Below, one piece after another: positions 35,577 to 46,503 of a stretch of DNA of 64,000 nucleotides. The notes under the pieces were generated by a model. The model was given only the letters and a program-made list of their open reading frames with translations, searched no databases and had not been told where the DNA came from. The stretch's first letter is position 1. Every line of letters starts with the position of its first letter. A program made the position numbers and the translations under genes. Origin of the DNA: Bradyrhizobium manausense (lineage in GTDB: Bacteria > Pseudomonadota > Alphaproteobacteria > Rhizobiales > Xanthobacteraceae); NCBI RefSeq assembly GCF_018130615.1, contig NZ_JAFCKB010000008.1, positions 186,001 through 250,000 of the forward strand, in the 5' to 3' direction.

Positions 35577-36458
35577 GCGGGGCGTCTACTCGCCCTGGCG
35601 CGAGACGTGGCGGCGCTACAGCCGCCACAAGCTCGCCGTCGTCAGCGCGTTCCTGCTGCTCGTCCTGATCCTGGCGGTCGTGGTCGGTCCCTTCATCTGG
35701 CGCGTCAAGATCAACGACATCGACATCGTGGCCGGCCTGCAGGGGCCGTCGCTGACCCATCCCTTCGGCACCGACGACCTCGGCCAGGACATCCTGGCGC
35801 GCATGATCTATGGCGGGCGAATTTCACTCGCGGTCGGGCTCGCTGCGATGCTGGTGTCGGTGTTCATCGGCACGCTGATCGGCGCGCTCGCCGGCATGTC
35901 GCGCGGCGCGCTGGGTCACGGATTGATGTGGCTCACCGATCTCTTTCTGTCGCTGCCGCAACTGCCGCTGCTCCTGCTGCTGATCTATCTCTTCCGGGAC
36001 GGGCTGAAGCAGGTGTTCGGCCCTGAAGGCGGCATCTTCATCCTGATCGTGCTCGTGATCGGCGGCCTGCGCTGGATGCCGGTCGCGCGTCTCGTCCGCG
36101 CGCAGTTCCTGTCGATCCGCGAAAAGGAGTTCGTCGAGGCCGCGCGCGCGCTCGGTGCCAGCCCGGTGCGACAGGTGGTGAAGCACATCCTGCCCAATGC
36201 GCTCGGTCCGGTGATCATCGCCGGCACGATCGACGTTGCGGCCGCGATCATCGCGGAATCGACGCTGTCCTTCCTCGGCCTCGGCTTTCCGCCGGATACC
36301 CCGACCTGGGGCCGGCTGCTGTTCGACGCCAAGGACTTTCTCGACATCGGCCCGCACTGGGCCTTGTTTCCGGGCGGCGCGATCTTCATCGCGGTGGTCG
36401 CCATCAACTTCATCGGCGACGGTCTGCGTGACGCGCTCGATGCGCGACGGGTGATCTG

Positions 36459-36459
<1 letters not shown>
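35542..36459 (+). CDS. Dpp/Opp-type ABC transporter permease (DppC-like)
   Basis: 305 residues. An N-terminal cytoplasmic segment precedes six helices; [20 protein letters not shown] is the family hallmark, followed by the EAA loop [18 protein letters not shown]. It pairs with the DppB-like subunit. The first 35 bases overlap the end of the upstream permease gene, and the ATG at 35542 gives the normal N-terminus. Its stop overlaps the next start by one base (TGATG). Confidence 0.9.
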
Positions 36460-37450
<991 letters not shown>

Positions 37451-37454
<4 letters not shown>

Positions 37455-38419
37455 GCGAGCCCTTGCTCCGCGTCAGCGGCCTGAAGAAGTATTTCCCCGT
37501 GCTGGGCGGCCTGTTGTCGCGCCAGGTCGGCAGCGTCTACGCGGTCGACGGCGTGTCGTTCTCGGTCAATCGCGGCGAGACGCTCGGTCTCGTCGGCGAA
37601 TCCGGGTGCGGTAAGTCGACGACGGGGCGTTGCGTGCTGCGTCTGATCGAGCCGACCGACGGCGAAGTCGTGTTCGACGGCCAGGACGTCGGCAAGCTCG
37701 GCGGCGGCGATCTGCGCGCGATGCGGCGGAATATGCAGCTCGTGTTTCAGGATCCGTTTGCCTCGCTCAACCCGCGGATGACCGTCGGCTCCATCCTCGG
37801 CGAAGCCTTCACCATCCACAATCTCGCCTCCAACGCCACGGAGCGTGAGGAGCGTGTTGCGGGCCTGCTCGTCAAGGTCGGCCTCAAGGCCGAGCACATG
37901 CGCCGCTATCCGCACGAATTCTCCGGCGGCCAGCGTCAGCGCATCGTGATCGCGCGGGCGCTCGCGGTCGAGCCGAAGCTGATCGTCTGTGACGAGCCGG
38001 TGTCTGCGCTCGACGTCTCGATCCAGGCGCAGGTCATCAACCTGCTGGAAGACCTCCAGGCCGAGCTGAACCTCACCTATCTCTTCGTCGCGCATGACCT
38101 CTCGGTGGTCGAGCACATCTCGGACCGCGTTGCGGTGATGTATCTCGGCCGCATCGTCGAGCTTGCGAAGGCGAGCGACCTCTATCGCAATCCGCAACAT
38201 CCCTACACCAAGGCGCTGCTGTCGGCGGTGCCGGTGCCGGACCCCAAGCTCAAGCGCAACCGCATCCGCCTCAAGGGCGACGTGCCGAGCCCGATGAGGC
38301 CACCGTCCGGCTGTCACTTCCACACCCGTTGTCCGATCGCCCAGCCGCGCTGCGCCGAGGCCGCGCCGGAGCTGAAGGAAGGCGCGGGCGGACATTTTGT
38401 GGCGTGCCATCTGGCCTGA
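37451..38419 (+). CDS. Dpp/Opp-type ABC transporter ATP-binding protein (DppF-like)
   Basis: 322 residues. Walker [10 protein letters not shown] (about 53-61), Q-loop region [14 protein letters not shown], signature [15 protein letters not shown], Walker [13 protein letters not shown] and H-loop [13 protein letters not shown] are intact. The C-terminal extension has [17 protein letters not shown]. The ATG at 37451 shares ATGA with the end of the partner ATPase gene; the frame is open upstream but only as a shadow of that gene. Completes the five-gene importer. Confidence 0.92.
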
Positions 38420-38483
38420 GTTACGCGGTGCATAGGTCGCCGGCGGTCTTGATCCCGGGGGCCCGTCCGGCGTAGGGGGACGC

Positions 38484-39734
38484 ATGAGCCAGATACAGGA
38501 CGTGACGCTGGGTGCGGTTGATGTGGCCCGTGCGACGGATCGCGACGCGGCGGCGCGCCGGGCGCTATGGGGGTCGGCGCTCGGCTACGCCATGGATGGA
38601 TTCGACCTCCTCATCCTCGGCTTCATGCTGACGGCGATTTCGAAAGACCTTCATCTCACGCAGCCGCAGGCGGCCTCGCTGGTGACGGGAACGCTGGTCG
38701 GTGCGGTGGTCGGCGGCTTTGTCTTCGGCATGCTGTCGGACCGGCTCGGGCGCGTCCGGGTTCTGACCTGGAGCATCGTCCTGTTCGCGGTCTTCACCGG
38801 GCTCTGCGCGCTGGCGCAAGGCTATTGGGACCTGCTGATCTATCGGGCCATCGCCGGCATCGGTCTCGGCGGCGAGTTCGGCATCGGCATGGCGCTGGTG
38901 GCCGAGGCCTGGCCCGCGAGCAAACGCGCGCGGGCAACATCCTATGTCGGGCTGGGCTGGCAGTTCGGCGTGCTCACGGCGGCGCTGGTGACGCCGGTGC
39001 TGTTGCCGGTCATCGGCTGGCGCGGGATGTTTGCGCTCGGCGTACTTCCGGCGGTGATCGCCTACGTGATCCGGCGCAAGCTGCACGAGCCGGATGTCTT
39101 CATTGCGCACAAGGCGAACGCGACGAAAGCTGGCTCGTCACTTCGTGCGCTCGTGGCTGATGCGGAGACGGCCAGGATCGGCATCGGGATGATCATTCTC
39201 TGCTCGGTGCAGAATTTCGGCTACTACGGCATCATGATCTGGCTGCCGAACTATCTCTCGACGCGGTTCGGCTACGGCCTGACGCAATCGGCGCTGTGGA
39301 CCGCTGTCACCATCGCCGGCATGGCGCTCGGCATCTTCCTGTTCGGCCATGCCGCGGACCGTTTCGGCCGCCGTGCGGCGTTCCTGACCTACATGCTGGG
39401 CGCGGCGATCATGGTGGTGGTGTACTCGCAGTTGACGGCCGCCGGCGCGCTGCTGGTCGGCGGGGCCGTGATGGGCTTCTTCGTCAACGGCATGCTCGGC
39501 GGCTATGGCGCGCTGATGAGCGAACTTTATCCGACCGCGGCGCGGGCCACTGCGCAGAACGTGTTCTTCAACATCGGGCGGGCAGTGGCCGGTTTCGGTC
39601 CGCTGGTGGTCGGCATCGTCAGTGCCGCTTACGGCTTTCCGACCGCGATCGCAGGTCTTGCACTGCTTTACCTGATTGACATCGTGGCGTTGCTCGCCCT
39701 GATCCCGGAGCGGCGCGGCGTCGATCTCGCCTGA
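38484..39734 (+). CDS. MFS transporter, aromatic acid/sugar symporter type
   Basis: 416 residues, twelve helices. The MFS signature after helix 2 is GMLSDRLGRVRVL, its repeat is FGHAADRFGRRAAFL, and helix 1 carries YAMDGFDLLILGFML, the DGxD pattern of aromatic acid:H+ symporters. It lies 64 bp after the ABC operon with GGGGGAC before the ATG, so it is probably in the same unit. This suggests handling of an aromatic product of the AbgB-like hydrolase. The substrate is inferred. Confidence 0.82.
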   Translation: MSQIQDVTLGAVDVARATDRDAAARRALWGSALGYAMDGFDLLILGFMLTAISKDLHLTQPQAASLVTGTLVGAVVGGFVFGMLSDRLGRVRVLTWSIVLFAVFTGLCALAQGYWDLLIYRAIAGIGLGGEFGIGMALVAEAWPASKRARATSYVGLGWQFGVLTAALVTPVLLPVIGWRGMFALGVLPAVIAYVIRRKLHEPDVFIAHKANATKAGSSLRALVADAETARIGIGMIILCSVQNFGYYGIMIWLPNYLSTRFGYGLTQSALWTAVTIAGMALGIFLFGHAADRFGRRAAFLTYMLGAAIMVVVYSQLTAAGALLVGGAVMGFFVNGMLGGYGALMSELYPTAARATAQNVFFNIGRAVAGFGPLVVGIVSAAYGFPTAIAGLALLYLIDIVALLALIPERRGVDLA

Positions 39735-39747
39735 CGTCGGTTTCGCC

Positions 39748-40371
39748 TCACTCCTCACGGAGCAGGCCGTAGCCTGACAGGGCCGTCTTGAACGTTTCCA
39801 CGGACGAGTGGTGATGCGCAAGGAGGCCGGCTTGCCGTGCCCCGGCGACATTTGCCGCGAGGTCGTCGACAAAGAGGATGGTCGCGGGGCTGGCCTTGAG
39901 CTCTGAAACGCAGCGGCGGTAGCAGAGCGGATCGGGCTTCGCCGCTCCGAATTGGGCTGACGTGTAGATCTTGGAGCCGAACAGCGGCCGCAATTCCGGC
40001 AGCAGCGTATCGATGTGATCGGCGACCAGTGTGGTGTTGTTGGTCAGGACCGCAGTATCGACACTTCGGCGCAGCTGACCGACGATCTCCAGCATGGCGC
40101 AATCGGCCCGCATTGAACAGCGTCGCGCCTCCACCCATTCGTCGAGCGACAGCGGATAACCGATGCGCTCGCCGAAGCCCCGCAGATAGTCGGCGGCATC
40201 AAGCGTGCCGGAATCGCCGAGCAGCTCGAAGCCGCTGTCCCAGATCGCCGAGTGGACGGCTTCGCTGCTGGTCCCCGCAAGCGCGGCGAGGTGCGCGACA
40301 CGCTTTCCCCTGTCGTAGCCGCAGAGGACGTTGTCCATATCGAAGAGGACGAGCTTGATTTCGTCAGCCAC
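39748..40371 (-). CDS. HAD-superfamily hydrolase
   Basis: 207 residues. HAD motif I FDMDNVL (nucleophile Asp11, acid Asp13), motif II TNNT, motif III Lys in KPDPLCY and motif IV VDD are all present, with a helical cap between 20 and 85. It is probably a phosphatase acting on a sugar phosphate, nucleotide or similar. The start codon is GTG with only a weak ribosome-binding site. It converges with the MFS gene. Confidence 0.8.
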   Translation of the reverse strand: MADEIKLVLFDMDNVLCGYDRGKRVAHLAALAGTSSEAVHSAIWDSGFELLGDSGTLDAADYLRGFGERIGYPLSLDEWVEARRCSMRADCAMLEIVGQLRRSVDTAVLTNNTTLVADHIDTLLPELRPLFGSKIYTSAQFGAAKPDPLCYRRCVSELKASPATILFVDDLAANVAGARQAGLLAHHHSSVETFKTALSGYGLLREE

Positions 40372-40465
40372 AGCAGCGCTCTCGGATGGCCGAACATCCG
40401 GCCGTGACCGCAGTCATAACCGGTCGGAGCGCAGGCAACAAACCCGGCGGCGTTCGTCGATCCCG

Positions 40466-42367
40466 TCACGCGCTCTTCGCGGGCCAGGGGACGACCTGTC
40501 CCGACATCACCAGCCGGTCACGGCCGCTGTCCTTGGCGGTGTAGAGTGCGCGGTCGGCGGCAGCGACCAGCGTGCTTGAATCCGTGACCTGGGACGGAAG
40601 GCCGGTCGCGGCGCCGACGCTGACGGTCACCAGGCGGGACGGTGGATTTTGCGCATGCAGCATGGCGAGATCGTGCAGCGCCTGGCGAATCCCTTCGCCG
40701 ACTTCGGCGCAGCCATCCGGGCCGGTGTTGGGCAGCAACACGGCGAATTCCTCGCCGCCATAACGCGCCGCGAGGTCGGCAGGGCGCCTGGCGGTGGCGG
40801 ATAGAATCCGGCCGAGCGCGCGCAGGCACCCATCGCCGGCCAGATGCCCGTAATGGTCGTTGAACTTCTTGAAATGATCGACGTCGATCAGCAGGAGCGA
40901 CAGCTGGGTGCCGTCGCGCCGCGCGCGCGCCCATTCATCGGCCAGGCGCTCGTCGAATGCGCGCCGGTTGGCAAGGCCGGTGAGGCCGTCGGTCGTTGCA
41001 AGCGAGGCAAGCTTGTCCTGAAGATCCTTCTGCTCCGTCATGTCGCGTATGACGGCAACGACGCCGTCGATCTCGCCGCTGTCCGATGCCAGGGTCACGT
41101 GCAGCGCCGCTTCGGCCCAGATCTCACCCTTGTCGCGATGACGTTGGCGATACACGAACCGCGCCTCCTCGGCTTCGCCTCTCTTCAGCGCGGCGATGGC
41201 CTGCTCGACCCGTTCCATGTCATCGGGGTGGATGCCAGCCAGGGCCGACGTATCAAGCAGTTCCTCGGCCGACCATCCGGTGATGCGCACGCATGAGGGG
41301 GAGACGTAAAGCAGGCGGTTATCGAGCCCGATCCGGGTCACCATGTCGCTGGATTGCTCGGCCAGCAGACGGAAATTCGCTTCCTTGGCGACCAGGACCT
41401 GTGCCATGCGCTGCCGCTGCGACAATTGACGGACCAGATAGAAGCCAATCACGGCGATCAGCAGCACGAGGCCGAAGACGACGATCGCGCGCGTGGCCGC
41501 GGCGTGTCGCCAAGGGGCGAGCACGTCGTCCTTCGACTTGCTCGCGAGCACGAACAGCGGATAGCGGCTGCTGCGCTGGTAGTAGCTCAACCGCTGCACG
41601 CCATCGAGCGGCGACTTGAAATAATAGACAGCCGCGGCGGGACGGCTCTCCCAATTCTTGAACAAGGGCGCATTGGACATGTCTCGTCCGACGAAAGCTC
41701 CGCTCTCGTCACGAGTCCGCACCAGCATGATGCCGGCATTGTTGAGCAGCGATACCGAGCCATTCGGCCCAAAGTCGAACCGCTCGTAGAACTTTGCGAA
41801 ATAGGCGACGTCGATCGTTAGCAGGGCGACGCCGGCGAAGCTGCCGTCGGGATGATTGATCCGGCGTGACGCCGTGATGATCCATTGGCCGCCGGAGCGA
41901 CTTTTGACGGGGCGGCCGATCAGCGTGCCCTTGGCGGGGGAGTCGCGGTGCTGGCGAAAATACTCGCGGTCGCTGTTATTGAGCCCGGAGAAGTCGATTT
42001 GCTCGGTGGTGGCAAGCCAGCGGCCGGTCTCGTCATAGACGAAGATGCCGCGAATGCGATCCGAGGATTTGCGGGTAGGTAAATAGGTCTGGAGCTTTGA
42101 GATTGTGTCCGGGCCCAGTCCGTCGAGCTCGAGCCGGTGGACCAGTCCGACCAGGATCGTATCCGTAAGCTCGAACGTGTCATCCGCGTGCTGGATCAGC
42201 GAATGCGCAAGATTGGCGACGTCGATCTCGGCGTTCCTGAGCTCGGTATTGCGCGTTTCCCATTCGCGCCAGGCGCTCAAGCCTAGGATCGTCATGCAGA
42301 TCAGCGCGACAAAGCCCGCCGCCCAGAGCGGAAGGCGTGTCTTGCCGAGTTCGCGGCTCGTGACCAT
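40466..42367 (-). CDS. Membrane diguanylate cyclase with Cache, PAS and GGDEF domains
   Basis: 633 residues. Two transmembrane helices (about 14-34 and 290-310) enclose a periplasmic double-Cache-like sensor (LATTEQIDFSGLNNSDREYF). A PAS/PAC unit follows (about 340-460). The C-terminal GGDEF domain starts at TTDGLTGLANRRAF and has the active-site motif GGEEF. The inhibitory I-site RPAD lies five residues before it, so product feedback is likely. It makes c-di-GMP from GTP in response to an extracellular small molecule. ATG at 42367 has GGAG eight bases upstream. Confidence 0.9.
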   Translation of the reverse strand: MVTSRELGKTRLPLWAAGFVALICMTILGLSAWREWETRNTELRNAEIDVANLAHSLIQHADDTFELTDTILVGLVHRLELDGLGPDTISKLQTYLPTRKSSDRIRGIFVYDETGRWLATTEQIDFSGLNNSDREYFRQHRDSPAKGTLIGRPVKSRSGGQWIITASRRINHPDGSFAGVALLTIDVAYFAKFYERFDFGPNGSVSLLNNAGIMLVRTRDESGAFVGRDMSNAPLFKNWESRPAAAVYYFKSPLDGVQRLSYYQRSSRYPLFVLASKSKDDVLAPWRHAAATRAIVVFGLVLLIAVIGFYLVRQLSQRQRMAQVLVAKEANFRLLAEQSSDMVTRIGLDNRLLYVSPSCVRITGWSAEELLDTSALAGIHPDDMERVEQAIAALKRGEAEEARFVYRQRHRDKGEIWAEAALHVTLASDSGEIDGVVAVIRDMTEQKDLQDKLASLATTDGLTGLANRRAFDERLADEWARARRDGTQLSLLLIDVDHFKKFNDHYGHLAGDGCLRALGRILSATARRPADLAARYGGEEFAVLLPNTGPDGCAEVGEGIRQALHDLAMLHAQNPPSRLVTVSVGAATGLPSQVTDSSTLVAAADRALYTAKDSGRDRLVMSGQVVPWPAKSA

Positions 42368-42549
42368 TGGGCTTGCTCCAATTCGGGGCAAACCTCTCAC
42401 TTTGGCCTTAACGGCTCATTGCAACAACTGCGATGATTGTGCGGAGCCGTACTCAACCGGAGGAAGTTTCCGACGTTTTGATCGACTCTCGTCGGCGGAT
42501 GTTTACCAAGTTTCCCGCGACGCGATGGTTTCGTCTCGCGTCCGTCGTG

Positions 42550-42771
42550 TCACCCTTCCAGCGTGAAACCGACGCGCAACGTCACCTGGTAGTGGCGCAC
42601 GGCGTTATTCTCGATATGACCACGCGTCTGCACCACCTCGAACCATTTCATCTCGCGAACGGTTTTCGCGGCGCGGCTGATCGCGTTCTTGATCGCGTCT
42701 TCGATCGAGGTCTCGGACGATCCGACCAGTTCCAGGATCTTGTAGACATGATCCTTCTCGGCTGTGGGCAT
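42550..42771 (-). CDS. Dodecin family protein
   Basis: 73 residues, the dodecin size. [20 protein letters not shown] and the following [20 protein letters not shown] cover the family core; Trp in MKWFEV stacks on flavin in the dodecameric shell. Dodecins store or buffer flavin or related ligands in the cytoplasm. GGAG (seven bases before the ATG at 42771) selects this start. Monocistronic. Confidence 0.88.
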   Translation of the reverse strand: MPTAEKDHVYKILELVGSSETSIEDAIKNAISRAAKTVREMKWFEVVQTRGHIENNAVRHYQVTLRVGFTLEG

Positions 42772-42919
42772 GGCGAGTCTCCGTCGGTTGCGCTGCCGCA
42801 TTCGCGGTCGCATGGGCATCAGAACTGAACGGACAGCAGCCGTTCCGGTTCCGCTGGCTGCCATGGCCTGCCCGCGCCATTCGCGCAATGACGTCACCGC
42901 GCGCTTATCGGACGCGAAG

Positions 42920-44170
42920 CTACGCTGGCTCGCCGTGCAGGCGGATCGCGGCAGGCTTGGCCTCGCGCAGCAGGACCCACAGCAATATGGCGAGCACCGC
43001 CATGAGCGCGAAGCCTCCGACGGCCGGCGTCATGATACCTCCCGGGCTGCTCGCATGGACGCTCTCTGCGGACAGCCGCGCCGATTGCAGAAGTCCGTAG
43101 GCATTGGCCAGCAGGAGGAGGGCGTAGAAGGTGCTGCGTTCGCGCGGGCTCGCCAGGCTGGCAAGCTCGGGAAGCAGCAGCGCAAGACCGATCCCCACGA
43201 TCGGCAGGTCATAATCGTAGGCGTAGGGGCTGATCATCACCGACGCGACCGCGACGATGCCGAGCGCGAAGCGGGGAGACGGTCCGCGAGCAATCGCGAG
43301 TGCGACGGTGACCAGCGCAAGCGCCGCCATGGCCATCTGGCCCCAGAACGCCCAAGCCGCGGGGAGGCCGGCGTTGTACAAGGCCGCATAGGCCGAGATC
43401 ATCCGAAACAGCTGGTAGCGACCGTCCTCCAGATAGCTTGCTGCTTCGCGAATGCTGCCGAGCCACGCGATCCAGATTTGCGGACCGAAGGCGAGCGTGC
43501 AGACGAGCGAGCTCGTGGTCACCACGATTGCAGCCGTCAGCACCGCCGGCCAGCGGCGCGTCAAAAGCATGTAGATGCCGGCGGCAACGGCCAGATGAGG
43601 CTTGATGACCATCATGCCGAGCACGACGCCTGATAGCACCGGACGCCGGTCGGCGTTGATGCAGACCAGCCCGATCAGCGCACCGGTCAAAAGGCCGTTC
43701 TGGCCGATACCGATGGTGATCGCGATGGCCGGAAAAAAGACGACGAGCACGGCTGCGAAGCCGTGTCCCGCGATGACGCGCAGCACCATCAGATAAGCCG
43801 CGAGCGTGACCGCCGTGAAGAGAAAATAGGCGGCCCAGCCCGGCAGGAATGCGAAGGGGGCAAGCAGCAGGTCGAATTGCGGCGGATAGGTCCAGGGCAT
43901 GACGCCGACAGAACCGCCCGCGGCCGCCATCTGCATCTTCGTGAACGACGCAAACTGGTAGGTCAGATCGAGATCGCCGAGCCAGATTCGCTGCGCGACA
44001 ATGTGGAAGGCGGCGAAGTCCGCGGTCTGGCTGCCGTACCAGAGGCCGCCCTCGAAGAACCGGAAGGTCTTGAAGCCTAGGATGACGGCCAGCAGCGCAA
44101 GAATGACGCAGAGATAGATCGTCCGCTTCCGCGGCGAGGCCTGGATCTGCTCCAACGTTGCGGTGAGCAT
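42920..44170 (-). CDS. DUF2029 (GT87-like) polytopic membrane protein
   Basis: 416 residues, about ten to twelve hydrophobic helices. Typical segments are [18 protein letters not shown] in the first periplasmic loop, with the likely catalytic Asp, and [20 protein letters not shown]. It resembles DUF2029/GT87 polyprenyl-phosphate-dependent mannosyltransferases, which act at the outer face of the inner membrane. The start at 44170 follows a weak GAGA site. No other glycan genes adjoin it, so the sugar and acceptor are unknown. Confidence 0.75.
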   Translation of the reverse strand: MLTATLEQIQASPRKRTIYLCVILALLAVILGFKTFRFFEGGLWYGSQTADFAAFHIVAQRIWLGDLDLTYQFASFTKMQMAAAGGSVGVMPWTYPPQFDLLLAPFAFLPGWAAYFLFTAVTLAAYLMVLRVIAGHGFAAVLVVFFPAIAITIGIGQNGLLTGALIGLVCINADRRPVLSGVVLGMMVIKPHLAVAAGIYMLLTRRWPAVLTAAIVVTTSSLVCTLAFGPQIWIAWLGSIREAASYLEDGRYQLFRMISAYAALYNAGLPAAWAFWGQMAMAALALVTVALAIARGPSPRFALGIVAVASVMISPYAYDYDLPIVGIGLALLLPELASLASPRERSTFYALLLLANAYGLLQSARLSAESVHASSPGGIMTPAVGGFALMAVLAILLWVLLREAKPAAIRLHGEPA

Positions 44171-44272
44171 CGGTTCGCTATCTCTACGCCGCGGCAAGGC
44201 CTGCCGATCTGCGGGCGAGATTGCGGATCGAACCTTAAGGTCCGGTAACGAAAGCCGCCGGTTCTTGCAGCA

Positions 44273-44830
44273 CTACGGATCCAGCTCCGTATCCCAGTAG
44301 AGATAGTCCAGCCAGCTGTCGTGCAGATAGTTCGGCGGAAACAGGCGGCCGTTGCGGTGGAGCTGGTGGACCGTCGGCGCGAACGCGCTCTGGCGCGGAA
44401 ACATCTTGGCTTGCGCCGGTGTCAGATTGCCCTTGCGCAGGTTGCAGGGCGAGCAAGCCGCGACCACGTTCTCCCAGGTGGTCTGGCCGCCTTTGCTGCG
44501 CGGGATGATGTGGTCGAAGGTGAGGTCTTCGGGCGAGCCGCAATATTGGCAGGCGAAACGATCGCGCAGGAAGACGTTGAACCGGGTGAAGGCGGGGTGG
44601 GTGGTCGGCTTGACGAAGGATTTGAGCGAGACCACGCTCGGCAGCTGCATTTGCAGCGTGGGACTGTGAACCGCCTGATCGTAATGCGCTACGATGTTGA
44701 CGCGGTCGAGGAACACCGCCTTGATCGCGTCCTGCCACGACCACAGAGACAGTGGGTAGTAACTCAGCGGCCGGAAGTCCGCGTTGAGGACCAGCACCGG
44801 CCAACTGCCTTGCGAGACATGTGCGTTCAA
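44273..44830 (-). CDS. HNH endonuclease family protein
   Basis: 185 residues. The HNH zinc-finger nuclease motif spans CQYCGSPEDLTFDHIIPRSK through ENVVAACSPCNLRKGN (about 94-135), with two CxxC pairs for zinc and the catalytic His in DHIIP. N-terminal region LNADFRPLSYYPLSLW is typical of a widespread alphaproteobacterial HNH protein of unknown role. The start codon is TTG at 44830: GGGAG lies six bases upstream and no in-frame ATG fits. A dyad lies 37 bp before it. Confidence 0.87.
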   Translation of the reverse strand: MNAHVSQGSWPVLVLNADFRPLSYYPLSLWSWQDAIKAVFLDRVNIVAHYDQAVHSPTLQMQLPSVVSLKSFVKPTTHPAFTRFNVFLRDRFACQYCGSPEDLTFDHIIPRSKGGQTTWENVVAACSPCNLRKGNLTPAQAKMFPRQSAFAPTVHQLHRNGRLFPPNYLHDSWLDYLYWDTELDP

Positions 44831-44866
44831 GTAACGCTCCCGGCCTCCAATATACGCTGCGAAGCA

Positions 44867-44889
44867 GCATGTACTGACATACTACATGC
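44867..44889. promoter_or_regulatory. Inverted repeat upstream of the HNH gene
   Basis: gcatgta (44867-44873) and tacatgc (44883-44889) separated by 9 bp, 37-59 bp before the TTG start. It may be an operator or part of the promoter of the HNH gene. Inferred from position alone. Confidence 0.4.
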
Positions 44890-45043
44890 AGCGTGACGGG
44901 ATTGTGAAGCCCGTTGAGCGACTTATTCAGGGCGCACGCAATACGGCGGCGGGGTGGCAAACGCTCAAAAACGCCGCGATTTGGCGCGGGCGCGCGGTAT
45001 CGGCGCGGAACAGCCTCGACCAAGACCTTGGGACGCGCGGCGG

Positions 45044-45319
45044 CTATTCCTGCACCCGCTCCAGCTTCTGCAGGCATCGGGTGGCGCGCACGACGGCCGG
45101 CATCTCTTCGTGCGGAAAGCTGGTCTTCCAGTCGGTGACGCCGATTTCGCCGACATAGATGTCGCCTTTCGAATCCAGCGCGATGCCGTGCGGTGCCAGA
45201 AACTTTCCGCTGGCGACACCCGGGCCTTCCACGCTGCCGAGCCGTGCGAGTGCCGCGCGATCTGGCTTGCCCATCGCGCGCTCGAACCCATCGAGCCAGG
45301 CTTGGGCGGAGACGGCCAT
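45044..45319 (-). pseudogene. Fused gene remnant: NTF2-like N-terminus joined to the C-terminus of an NHL-repeat lyase
   Basis: A 91-codon frame with two unrelated halves. The first about 27 codons (AWLDGFERAMGKPDRAALAR) resemble the N-terminus of NTF2-like or FAD-monooxygenase proteins. From residue 38 on, FLAPHGIALDSKGDIYVGEI and a terminal LQKLERV resemble the last blade of NHL-repeat (peptidyl-alpha-hydroxyglycine alpha-amidating lyase-like) proteins. The centre of both is missing, so a deletion probably fused two former genes. An expressed small protein cannot be excluded, but I see no strong ribosome-binding site. Confidence 0.5.
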
Positions 45320-45417
45320 ATCCTTGGTGCGATCCAGTATGCGCGACCTCGTGGCCGTCTTCGCGGCGTTTCCTTTGAGAGGAACGCTATACTGGATTAG
45401 CCGACGTCAAAAGCGCA

Positions 45418-46503
45418 TTACCCGAGCAGCGAGAGCATGTGGCCCTGCTCAGGCGGAATGCGCCCCTTCAGCGTCGCGAGATAAATGCGCTGCACGGCTT
45501 CCGGCCCGCGGCTCTCGACCACGCTCAGGCATCTTTCCAGCATCGGCGCGAAGCCTGACCATGCGGCGCCAAAACGCTGCTCGATACCGCCCGGACCCCA
45601 ATCCTTCGCGCGCTTGCGGATGTGGTCGGGCGCGAAGAACCAGCGTGGCTTTGCGCCGGGCAACGTGCCCTCGTTCGCGTCGGTGGCGCGATGCGTCAAG
45701 CCGACGCGTACCGAGCAGGCCATCTGCCCGCCGAAATGGTTGTGCAGCCCGGCCCGCAACGCGCTGCTGCCGGCCATGTCGACGAAGGCAACCGGCTTGT
45801 CGGTCGGGAGTGAATTGACGCGGTCATAGGTGACGACGTCGTCATAGCAGGGCAGCGAGCCGACAAAACCCGCATTGCCCGCCGAGGTCAGCCCGATCAC
45901 CTTGCGGCCGCGGCTGTGCAGGAGATGCGCAAGCCCGAAAGCAGTCTTGCTCGAGGCACTCGACAACAGCACGGTGCGCGCGCCGAAATCGTCGTTCTCG
46001 GCCAGAAAATCGTCGACCAGGAACGACAGCATGAACAGCGGTCGCAACAGCGCCTGTAGGTCGCCCTGATGCCCGGCAAAGGCGGGATCGCCGGTGACGC
46101 GGGAATAGAGATTGTAAACCGGCGCGACCTGCTTGCGATGCTCGGCGCCGTCACGAAGCGCGCGCTTGCTGACGTCTGCGGCTTCGATGACGAGATGGGT
46201 CGCCATCGGGAAATAGCCGAACAGAAGTTCGCCGACGGCGACGCCTGGATGTTTGGAGGCAATGACCTCGCCGAAGCCCCACACCGGAATGTTGCCAAAG
46301 CCCTGCGGCGCCGGAAAGATCTGCCAGTATTTCAGCTCGTCGCCCATCACGGCATAGGTGATGTTGTTGGCGGTGAACGCGAAGCGATCGACCTTCACCA
46401 GAAGCGCATCCGCGGGCAATGCGGCTGCATCCGGAAGAGTGGTCTCGATCAGCTTGCATTGCTCGAGATCGTTGCGTGCGACGACGAAGTCGGTCGATGT
46501 CAT
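45418..46503 (-). CDS. DUF2855 family protein (MDR-related)
   Basis: 361 residues. FAFTANNITYAVMGDELKYW near the N-terminus and WGFGEVIASKHPGV resemble a GroES-like domain. LLSSASSKTAFGLAHLL and VIGLTSAGNAGFVGSLPCYD look like the Rossmann half of medium-chain reductases. The zinc ligands of alcohol dehydrogenases are absent, so a NAD(P)H-dependent reductase is possible but unproven. Its ATG shares ATGA (46500-46503) with the stop of the glycosylase gene, so these two are coupled. Confidence 0.75.
   Translation of the reverse strand: MTSTDFVVARNDLEQCKLIETTLPDAAALPADALLVKVDRFAFTANNITYAVMGDELKYWQIFPAPQGFGNIPVWGFGEVIASKHPGVAVGELLFGYFPMATHLVIEAADVSKRALRDGAEHRKQVAPVYNLYSRVTGDPAFAGHQGDLQALLRPLFMLSFLVDDFLAENDDFGARTVLLSSASSKTAFGLAHLLHSRGRKVIGLTSAGNAGFVGSLPCYDDVVTYDRVNSLPTDKPVAFVDMAGSSALRAGLHNHFGGQMACSVRVGLTHRATDANEGTLPGAKPRWFFAPDHIRKRAKDWGPGGIEQRFGAAWSGFAPMLERCLSVVESRGPEAVQRIYLATLKGRIPPEQGHMLSLLG

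Noticed and set aside
45332-45397. 9-bp inverted repeat atccagtat / atactggat as an insertion-sequence scar
   Set aside because: The arms are short, there is no transposase fragment and no target duplication; chance is likely, even though a gene remnant lies nearby.
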